Origin: Candidatus Hydrogenedentota bacterium
GTDB taxonomy: Bacteria > Hydrogenedentota > Hydrogenedentia > Hydrogenedentales > CAILVY01
DNA: 64,000 nt
Direction of reading: 5' to 3'
Assembly: GCA_029565395.1 (NCBI GenBank)
Contig: JAKQOG010000078.1
Location: 17,819 to 81,818 of the forward strand
The notes under the pieces were generated by a model. That model worked only from the letters and a program-made list of their open reading frames with translations, was not told the DNA's origin and made no database searches. The position numbers were made by a program, and so were the translations under genes. Positions 42,545-51,200 of this stretch are shown piece by piece (the stretch's first letter is position 1; the number at the start of each line of letters is the position of its first letter).

Positions 42545-44995
42545 TCACCGCACTTTCTTGTAGATTAGGATTTTTGCCTTGGGGAGTTCTTCCATGGCGA
42601 TGGTGAGGCCGGGTTTCATGAGCTCCGCGCCGGAGAGTTCTTTGAGGGTGTTGGTATCGATGTCGAGGATGGAATAGCGCGCGTCGGGTTCGAGATCGCG
42701 CAGGCAGAAGCGGGCGGATTCGTAGGGGCTTTCGAAGCGGCGGTACACCTGGACCACGCCCTCGCCGAGGTCGGGCCGGTCGAATTGCCAGGCCATCCAG
42801 ACGTCGTTGGCTTGGGTGTACGGCGTGAGCGGATGGAAGTCGCCGAGGAAATAGGGAGCGATGCGCCGCCATTCGCCGGTGAGCCGCCGCCAGCGCGCGA
42901 AGTCGAACGTGGTAATGTCTTTGGCATCCGGGCCGAAACTGAACTCCGCGACCATGCTGCTGCGCACCCAGTACTCGTCTCTTTCATAAATAACACCGGT
43001 GCCGTGATAGGGTATCCAGAGGGAGAGGCCATAGGTGAGGTTTTGCTGGCCTTCCGGCGCGTTGTACCAATCGCTGCGCAGGAGCGGCACGGCGCGCCGG
43101 AGCGTTTCGAGGTCATTGCGGCGTCCGCCGGAAGCACACGAATCGATCATGCGTGTGGGAACCCTGCGCTGCAATTCGTCCCAGTAGGCAAAATATCCTT
43201 CTACATGGCGGATCTCGGTAATACCCTGGCGATCTTCCGTGTCCGCCTGACGCCAGAAGTTCAGCGGATCCATATTAAAATCCTGGCGGTAGTCTTCGAT
43301 GCCTTGGTCCTTGAGCAGTTGGTCGATGTGATTGGTGAGCCATTCGCGGCATTCGGGATCGCCGAGTTTCAGCAATCCGCCGTTTTTCCCGCCATGCACC
43401 CATTCCGGATGGTTTTCAGTGATCCAGGTGTCCGGATGCACGCGCTCCGGTTCGAACCATACCATCGTTTTGCGGCCGTTGGCGCGCACATAATCGCTCA
43501 ATTCACGGATGCCCTTCGGAAAGCGGACGGGGTCCACTTCCCATGTGCCGGTTTTCGGCCAGCCTACGCCATCGCATGGATACCACCCTGCATCCTGCCA
43601 CCAGCAATCGAACTGGACTCCTTCTTCGATGTGCCTGCGGATGAAATAAAGTTCCTTATCCGCCACGGTCATCAGTGCCGGATAATAATTGCCGTTGCAG
43701 AGCGAAAGTTGCGGTTTAAGGGGGTGTCCGCCGGGTTTGTAGTAATTGTGTGCGAACATCCAGCGCCGCCAAACATTCTGCGCGCGCAGCCAATCGCCCT
43801 TGTAAAATTGGAGCACGATCATCGGCGTGCGGACCTCCTCGCCGGGGTGCAATAGGAAGTGGGTGAGTTCCTGGCCCGCGCGCAACTGCAGGCCGTTCGC
43901 GGTATCGCGGGTGAATGCCGTGCTCCATTGACCCGGCCAGCTCACCACGAAAATCACGCCTTCGCCGGGCCATTCTATATTGAAATAGGGGAACGAGACC
44001 TGCGTGGGGCGGCCGCCGGTGTTTGCGATGCGCTTTTCCGAACCGGGCGCCAATGCTTCCACATGCGGCGCATAGCTCTCCGGCGTGCAATTGTCGCCGT
44101 CGATATAATGCACGTTAAACTCGCCGTCCGCGCTGCGTTCGATGCGAGTGTCAATCGCCTGGATATTCTCGATGATGGGTGTGTCCGCGGTGCTGGTATT
44201 CTTGAAAAAGAGTGTCCACTCAACCGTTGGAAAATCGCGGTACTCGATGCCCGCGCACCGCACCTGCAATCCCGTTGCGGAATCCGTATATGTGACACTA
44301 TGTTCGACCCGCTGATCATCCAGATTCTTCGAGGAGTGTTCGCGTTTCCAAGAAGCGAGAAATTCCTGGGATGGTTTTCCGCCGTATACGAAGGAGAAAA
44401 AGGGATCCGTGGTGAAGGCATGCTGTTCCATGCCGGACAACGGCAATTCCGCCAGCCATACCACCGTGCCGTCCTCCAATGTCACGCGGGCATCTGCCCA
44501 ATCGGACTGATCACAGGAAATGCCGTCGCCCCCGTCTTCCACGGCAAGCTCAAATTGCGTGGCGCCTTTAAGGTCAACGGAAACCGTCACGCCAGGCATG
44601 CCTTCCCGCATCAATGGTGAACGCCATGCCTCGCGTTCGCCCACGCGCGCCACAAACACTACGCTGCCTTGTCCGCCGCTGGTTTGGTCATTTGAGTCTA
44701 CCCCCGCGATGGCGTCAAAGGTTTTTCCCGGTCCCGGCAATACGATGGTCATCTTGCTGGGTGCGTGACAATAGAATCCGCGTGTGTACGATTTGTCCAC
44801 GATCTGCATGGGTTTTTCACCCCGTGCATTGCATTGGACCGGCCCGTGGTTCTGGAGCACCTCGATATGCGGTGTCACAATGGGGGCTTCCACCGATTGT
44901 TCAAACTTCGCTACCGCCCAACGGTGCGCGGTGTCCACTTCGCCGGGCGCAGGCATTACGGCCAATACACTTACCATCACAAGAAATGTAGTCAT
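42545..44995 (-). CDS. NPCBM-GH36 alpha-galactosidase-like enzyme
   Basis: 816-aa exported enzyme. Short signal segment (TTFLVMVSVLAVMPAPGE), an NPCBM-type binding domain (about 45-190: SYTRGFYCHAPSKMTIVLPG, FDAIAGVDSND), N-terminal GH36 sandwich, then the (beta/alpha)8 barrel: CWWQDAGWYPCDG, KTMVWFEPERV, the catalytic nucleophile in YRQDFNMDPLNFW, and the acid/base region DSCASGGRRNDLET. All GH36 catalytic features are present; alpha-galactosides are the likely but unproven substrate. GGAGG 7 bases before the ATG. It follows the glycyl radical enzyme by 57 bases on the same strand. Confidence 0.9.
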   Translation of the reverse strand: MTTFLVMVSVLAVMPAPGEVDTAHRWAVAKFEQSVEAPIVTPHIEVLQNHGPVQCNARGEKPMQIVDKSYTRGFYCHAPSKMTIVLPGPGKTFDAIAGVDSNDQTSGGQGSVVFVARVGEREAWRSPLMREGMPGVTVSVDLKGATQFELAVEDGGDGISCDQSDWADARVTLEDGTVVWLAELPLSGMEQHAFTTDPFFSFVYGGKPSQEFLASWKREHSSKNLDDQRVEHSVTYTDSATGLQVRCAGIEYRDFPTVEWTLFFKNTSTADTPIIENIQAIDTRIERSADGEFNVHYIDGDNCTPESYAPHVEALAPGSEKRIANTGGRPTQVSFPYFNIEWPGEGVIFVVSWPGQWSTAFTRDTANGLQLRAGQELTHFLLHPGEEVRTPMIVLQFYKGDWLRAQNVWRRWMFAHNYYKPGGHPLKPQLSLCNGNYYPALMTVADKELYFIRRHIEEGVQFDCWWQDAGWYPCDGVGWPKTGTWEVDPVRFPKGIRELSDYVRANGRKTMVWFEPERVHPDTWITENHPEWVHGGKNGGLLKLGDPECREWLTNHIDQLLKDQGIEDYRQDFNMDPLNFWRQADTEDRQGITEIRHVEGYFAYWDELQRRVPTRMIDSCASGGRRNDLETLRRAVPLLRSDWYNAPEGQQNLTYGLSLWIPYHGTGVIYERDEYWVRSSMVAEFSFGPDAKDITTFDFARWRRLTGEWRRIAPYFLGDFHPLTPYTQANDVWMAWQFDRPDLGEGVVQVYRRFESPYESARFCLRDLEPDARYSILDIDTNTLKELSGAELMKPGLTIAMEELPKAKILIYKKVR

Positions 44996-45052
44996 AGCGG
45001 GTCCTCCAAAAACAATTGATGTTGCGGTATCTAATTCTTCATATGAAAGAGG

Positions 45053-47548
45053 CTACAGGTTCTCAAACTCCGATCGCTGGATGATTTCGTCTTGAAGCGC
45101 TTTGCCGAGGTCGGTGAACAGGGCGGAGTAACCGGAAACCCGCACCACGAGGTCGCGGTATTGATCGGGATGCTGTTGTGCATCCCGGAGCGTATCGTTC
45201 GAGACGACGTTGAACTGGACCTCCATCCCGCCCAGTGCAAAAAAGCCCTTCACCAGCGCTATGACCCGATTCAGGCTGTCCTCCTCCTTGAACAGTTTGG
45301 GCATCATTTTCATGTTAAGAGCGCAACCGTTGGAGATGAGCGTGTGATCCGTTTTGGCCACGGATTGCATGGCCGCCGTCGGGCCTCTTTTCTCGGAGTT
45401 ATTGGCGGGCGAAAAGCTGTTGCTGACCGGCTCCCCGGCGCGGCGTCCGTCCGGGGTTGCGCCTAGAAACAGCCCTTCCAGCACGTGCATTCCATACGAG
45501 AAAAATCCCGGACGGAACGGTCCACCGCGAAGCGTCTGTTGTGCCGCGACTTCCCGGCAGAAAAATCCACACACCTCCCGCGCGATGTTATCCACTGCGT
45601 CGTCCCCGCATCCATATTTCGGGCCGCCGTTGGCCAGACGGAGGCGAAGGGTTTCCTCTCCCTTAAAATTGACTTCCAGCGCCCGCAAAAGCTGCTGCAT
45701 CGTTATCGTGCGCTGATCGTAGACAAAATGCTTGATGGCCGCGAGGCAGTTAACGGCCGTGCCGAAGCCGCGTGCCGAGATCGATCCATAATTATATTGG
45801 CTCCCGCCCGCAGTCATATCGCGCGCATGTTCAACGCATCCCGACAGCGTGGCGGAAATAAATGGACAGGGGAAGCCCTCGCGGTATGCCTGATCTTTCA
45901 GATTGACTGCCTTGGCGACGGTATGCACCATAAATTCCACCTGCCGCTTGTATGCGGTTAAAAACTCGTTAAAATCCTGGAAGTGGCATGGATTGCCGGT
46001 CCTGGGGCCGATCCTGCGGCCCATGATGCGCAGATATCCATTCAGCAAGGTCATTTCGACCGCCGCGGCAAGGGAGATATCATTGCCGGAGGTGCATCCG
46101 AAGGTGTTGCCGTCGCCGGTGGGTTCGACGCAACCGATGATGCCATAGTCTCGCGCATCCTGCTCCGGCATTCCGCAATTTTTCAGTGCGGCCACGACCT
46201 GTTCATCGCAGAACAAGGCCGCACCGGAGGTTTGCCGGTAAGTTTGAAGCGATTTCCGCCAAAATTCATCGGACGACTTCCGTGAAAACCGAATAGAAAA
46301 TGAATTGCCCAGCGATTTCACGTTGGCAAAAGCTTCTAATGCCAGAAACGACAAGTCATTGGTTGCGTCTTCGCCGTTGGGGCCGAGTCCGCCGACGGTG
46401 GGGGCGCAACTGTCGCTGCCTAGTTCGCTTCCAGTCTGTTTTCCCACATGCGGCAGCAGCAGCACGTTGTAACTCAGCTTGATGAATAATTCTTCCAGCC
46501 ATTCCACTGCCTCCTCCTCGCTCAGGCATCCCTTGGTGCAATCTTCGGAGTAAAAGTTGAATAAATATTGGTCAAGGCGTCCGATGGCCAGGATGCCGCT
46601 CATGCCGTAGGCGATGATCGCTCCCGCCTGTGTCAGCCAGAAGGCTTGCAGGGCTTCCCGGAAGTCCCGCGGCGGATAAAATGGCACGTGCCTGCAACGC
46701 GCGGCCATGTCGAGTAAATTTTTTCGCCGTGCCTCATCAGAAGTGCCGGCTGCTTGCCGTTCCGCCTCCTCTGCAAAACGTGCTGCAAATTCCTGGATGG
46801 CGTCGCAACTGAGGATCACTGATTCGAGAAACGCCTGCCCTTCGGAATCATTATTTTGTATCGCGCGTTCCAACCGTTCCTGCGCGCGGGCTTTCACGCC
46901 GCAAAAACCCTCCTGAAGAATGTTTTTGTGCCCCAGGATGAGATGACCCTGCACGTCAAAGACATTCATGACAATGGCGGGATTGTTGTAGAGCAATTCA
47001 TTAACACCACGCAGAAGTGTAGATCGCTGTGTGCCCGGCGCCATCGTGGCTTGTTTCAATTTTTTCAGATCCAAACTGCGGGAGCGCCGCCACAGGCTCA
47101 CGGGATTGAGTGCCGGACGAAACCAGAGCCCCTGTTCCTTCCAGAGGGCCTTTTTCCGGTCTCGCAGTGTCTTTCCACGCCAATACGGGAGAATTTCCTG
47201 TTTCAGTTCCTGCTGGTCTTCTGGTGAGATATGAAAGGGCTGCCGGTCCCGGTTTAATAATGCACCGAGTTCCAATTCGAGCACGGTATTGATATCGCCG
47301 CGTTCAATGGGAATTACCGTGCCCACCAGTTTGCTCGAACGATTCCCTGCCATGCGCTCCTCTTCCAAAACATAAATGGACATGTTGCGCAGGGTGTGTG
47401 CGAAGGCCTTTGCCGCACGAAGCGCGGGATGCTCCCCCTCTGTAGTGCGGTATGACTGCGTATAGTACCGTGCCCGCTCTATACAGATTTCATATGGGGC
47501 CGCAAGGACGTTTTCTTTGTATCGCTGATTGCGCGGATGAATCGGCAT
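45053..47548 (-). CDS. Glycyl radical enzyme (eliminating lyase/dehydratase-type PFL family)
   Basis: 831-aa oxygen-sensitive radical enzyme of the pyruvate formate-lyase superfamily. Thiyl-radical Cys and adjacent Glu in YGIIGCVEPTGDG (the GCVE form typical of dehydratases and lyases such as glycerol dehydratase and CutC, not the CC of PFL), and the glycyl radical loop RVSGYSALF near the C-terminus. Substrate cannot be assigned. A radical-SAM activase is needed but none lies in the window. Start ATG 47548 with GAGGAAA upstream (an in-frame ATG at 47587 is less likely). Indicates anaerobic metabolism; probable first gene of an operon with GH36. Confidence 0.9.
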   Translation of the reverse strand: MPIHPRNQRYKENVLAAPYEICIERARYYTQSYRTTEGEHPALRAAKAFAHTLRNMSIYVLEEERMAGNRSSKLVGTVIPIERGDINTVLELELGALLNRDRQPFHISPEDQQELKQEILPYWRGKTLRDRKKALWKEQGLWFRPALNPVSLWRRSRSLDLKKLKQATMAPGTQRSTLLRGVNELLYNNPAIVMNVFDVQGHLILGHKNILQEGFCGVKARAQERLERAIQNNDSEGQAFLESVILSCDAIQEFAARFAEEAERQAAGTSDEARRKNLLDMAARCRHVPFYPPRDFREALQAFWLTQAGAIIAYGMSGILAIGRLDQYLFNFYSEDCTKGCLSEEEAVEWLEELFIKLSYNVLLLPHVGKQTGSELGSDSCAPTVGGLGPNGEDATNDLSFLALEAFANVKSLGNSFSIRFSRKSSDEFWRKSLQTYRQTSGAALFCDEQVVAALKNCGMPEQDARDYGIIGCVEPTGDGNTFGCTSGNDISLAAAVEMTLLNGYLRIMGRRIGPRTGNPCHFQDFNEFLTAYKRQVEFMVHTVAKAVNLKDQAYREGFPCPFISATLSGCVEHARDMTAGGSQYNYGSISARGFGTAVNCLAAIKHFVYDQRTITMQQLLRALEVNFKGEETLRLRLANGGPKYGCGDDAVDNIAREVCGFFCREVAAQQTLRGGPFRPGFFSYGMHVLEGLFLGATPDGRRAGEPVSNSFSPANNSEKRGPTAAMQSVAKTDHTLISNGCALNMKMMPKLFKEEDSLNRVIALVKGFFALGGMEVQFNVVSNDTLRDAQQHPDQYRDLVVRVSGYSALFTDLGKALQDEIIQRSEFENL

Positions 47549-47640
47549 CGGGTGCTTTCCTCGCTCGAACGCTACTGGGCGGCACATCTTTACATGTTTT
47601 ATAAGAATACCGCACTCCGCGCAAAAAAGCGAATGATCCC
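47549..47640. promoter_or_regulatory. Upstream region of the glycyl radical enzyme gene
   Basis: About 90 bases between the glycyl radical enzyme start and the MITE-like copy 3. It must contain the operon promoter or lie in its leader; no clear -10/-35 pair was picked. Confidence 0.3.
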
Positions 47641-48101
47641 GGCAATTGTGAAATGGCCCTTTTTCTCATCCAGGCAAATTAAGACACAACGGTTTGACCG
47701 AAAAATGCCGTTAAACCGCATATCGCACAAGCAATCTCGCCTGATTGTCAACTATGCGTGGTTCCGAGATTGCTGTGAAGGACATAAAGAATATATCTGG
47801 GGAAAGGGTGAACGCAACATTCATGAAAGCATTATGCATCCCTTACAGGGAATTTTCCTAGGGTGGCACTTTACCCTGGGTAGCGAAGCGCAACCCAGGG
47901 CTGTGGTATTCATCCCCTTCGGGAAAAATTGCGATACCGAAATCACGCGGATAGATTTGGGTGTTTCTTCTCTGTTCACCCCGCCTGCGGCGGGTGGGGA
48001 ACTCGCAATGACAAGGGTAAATGATGGTTGGTGAGATATGCGGGTTAATCCGTCCTTTGTCCGGCGTGCCTGTTAAGAAAAAGGTCTCTTTCGCAATTGC
48101 C
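47641..48101. mobile_element. MITE-like element, copy 3, degenerate and interrupted
   Basis: Left end GGCAATTGTGAAATGGCCC then TTTTTCTCATCCAGGCAAAT aligns with the first 70 bases of copies 1 and 2. The right end AAGAAAAAGGTCTCTTTCGC then AATTGCC matches their right ends. Between about 47715 and 48065 lies foreign sequence, including a hairpin CCCTGGGT...ACCCAGGG (47874-47900). So this copy is an older element interrupted by another repeat. No clear target duplication. No gene is seen in it or in the following 190 bases. Confidence 0.65.
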
Positions 48102-48295
48102 TGAACCATTGTTTTTGTTTCCGCTGTTTGATAGAATAATATGGTTAAGCTGGAGTGCATAATTGAGGGCAGCGTTTCACTGTATTATTGTTAAGCGGGC
48201 AATAACGCTATACCGAGCATAGCCTGACGGCGTAACGCCTCTAGAGCAGTAGATAGGAAGCGGTGAACAAAACAACTCAAATGGGAGGGCTTGGC

Positions 48296-51200
48296 ATGCG
48301 TCAGGTTATTTCTATCCTCATCGCAGTGTTCTGTGGCATTTCTTTGGGAGCGCAGGCGTTGACGGGCAGCGGGGATTCGGCGGCAGGGCCGTTGGAGACG
48401 GTGCCGCCGTCGTTGCACTCCGTATCCGCGGCAACGGAAGGGAGCCTGTCGGCGGCATTCAGCGAACCGATGCTGGCGCCGGGCGTCACAACGCCAGGAA
48501 ATTATGCCGTCTCGGGGTTGGGCGCGGGAACCTTAACCGCGACCCCCGCGAATGTTTCCGGCACGGGCCCGTACACGCTTTCGTGGACTTCGGGAGAGAT
48601 GCTGGACGGGGCGAGCGTCACGGTGACGGCGACCGGCTTGCAGGACGCCGTGGGCAACCTGATTGATCCGGCGCACAACAACGCCTCGTGCGCGGGCATC
48701 GGGATCGCGCCCGTGTTCTCCAATCTTACAGCAACGCCCGCGCAGGCGGCCAAAGGCGATACGGTGACGATTACCTTCATGGCCTCGGAAGAACTCCTCA
48801 GCGATTCGGAAGTGGAGGTAAATGGACATGCGGCCACGCGCTCCGGGAGCGGGAAAGCGGTGGATTACACCTATGAATACACCGTTTTGGAATCGGATCC
48901 GCTGGGCATGGCGGCGGTGGCGGTGTCGGGGTTTGATCTCGCGGGGAATCCGGGGGCGGTGAGCGGAAACGGTATTTTGGAAATCACGGCCTCGGAAACA
49001 GCGGTGCCCTTGTACGCGTGGCCGGCCGGCTTCGCCCTCTTGGCGGCGGGCCTCTTCCTGCTGAGAAACCGGAAACGCCGTCTCGGCGCCGCCCTTTTTA
49101 TGGTTGCGGCGCTGCTGGCCTCTTCCGTTGCCTTCGCGCAAGCGCCCACGGTGTCGAACGTGACCTTCTCCCAAGGCCCGAATGGAACCACCGGGACTCA
49201 AGTGGACATTTATTACGACCTTGTTGCGCCTAATGGCCCCTGCGCCATCACGGTGTCGTTGTCGGAAGATGGCGGCGCGGACGGCTATGTCCATCCCGTG
49301 ACCTCGGTGACGGGCGACATCGCGGGTGTGAACACGGGCACGGGTAAACATATTGTGTGGGATATCCAAGCCGATTATCCGGAAAAGAACATGCCGAACG
49401 CGCGGCTCCGCGTGACGGCGGACGACGGCGCGGTGTTGTCGCAGTATTACCGCGACAATGACATCGATACTTGGGGGAAGGACGGCGATACCCAGATGCT
49501 GGTGTCACCCGTTGCGCCGTATACCGCCACGCGCGGAGGCGACTGCAATGATGCGGATGCGGATATTAATCCCGGCGTAGAGGAGATTTGCAGCAACCTG
49601 ATCGACGACAATTGTGATGCGCGGACGGATGAAGGCTGCCAGCGCACCCTGACCTATACGGCCGGGGACAATGGCTCGATTAGCGGCATTTCGCCGCAGA
49701 CGGTCAATTATGGTCAATCGGGCACACCAGTGATGGCCGTGCCTGATACCGGCTATCATTTTGCCCAATGGAGCGATGGGAACACGGACAATCCACGGAC
49801 CGACACGGACGTGACCACGGACATTACGGTGACGGCCACATTCGCCATTGACCGGTACGACATCACGTGCAACGTGGTGGGCAATGGGACCTGCACGGCG
49901 AATCCGGCGGCGGTAGACCACGGCAACACCAGCGACATCGCGGTGACGCCTGAGGCGGGTTGGCACATTGTGAGCGTGGTGGACAGCGAGGAAGGGCCAA
50001 AGTCCGGGTCGTATACCACGACGCCGGTCACGGCCAACCGCACGGTGACGGCGACGTTTGCGATCAACACCTACGACATCACGTGCAACGTCGTGGGCAA
50101 TGGGACCTGTACGGCGAACCCGGCGACGGTAGACCACGGCGGTACGAGCGATATCACATTCGCGCCGGATACGGGTTGGTATCTGTTGAGCGTGGTGGAC
50201 TCGGTGGAAGGCCCGAAATGCAATGCGTATACGACTTCGCCTGTGGTCGAGAACCGTACGGTAACTGCGACATTCTCCAGCGACCGGGTTGTCATGCTGC
50301 CTGGTTGTATTCCGATCGAGCTGGTGTGGGTGCCTTCAGGCAGTTTCCAGATGGGCCGGTATCCCGGCGAGGCGGACAGCTACTCACGGGAAGACCCGCA
50401 GCATGGGGTCACGTTGGCGTACGGGTTCTGGATGGGCAAACACGAGATCACGCAGCAACAGTGGCTGGCGGTACAAGGCTCGTGGCCGGGGACGGCGCCC
50501 TCGTCAAGCTACGGGTTGGGCAATACCTATCCCGCGTACTACATTTCGTGGAATGATGCGAAGAATTTCATCACGACGCTGAACGCCTACATCGTCAGTT
50601 CCGGTCAGGGTCCGTTGACGGTGCGTCTGCCGAGCGAGGCGCAGTGGGAGTATGCGTGCCGCGGGGGCACGGCCACGCGGTTCTACTTTGGCGATTCGAC
50701 GGGATGCGCGGCGGATTGCACGGATTGCGCGGCGGGAGTGTTGCCGGGCAACCGGAGCGATTACATGTGGTACTGCGGGAACAACAGCCCGTTCGGGAGC
50801 AAGCCCGTAGGCGGGAAGACGGCCAATGCCTTTGGGCTCTACGACATGAGTGGCAACGTGTACGAGTGGTGCGAAGACGACTACCACGGGAGTTACACCG
50901 GGGCGCCGGCGGATGGGAGCGCGTGGATTGATTCGCCGCGGGCTACGTACCGGATGATCCGGGGCGGCCACGGGAACGGCAACGCCAGGTACTGTCGGTC
51001 GGCGTTTCGGAACGCCGACACGCCGGACAGTCGGACCTACGGCATCGGGTTCCGCTTGGCCGCAGATAATAGGCCCGTGCTCACCTCCTTCGCCATCAAC
51101 AGCGGCGCGGCGACGACGACGGATCCGGTGGTGACGCTGGACAACACGGCGGTGAACGGCCCGGTGGACTATATGGCGAGCGAGGCCTCGGACTTTGCGG

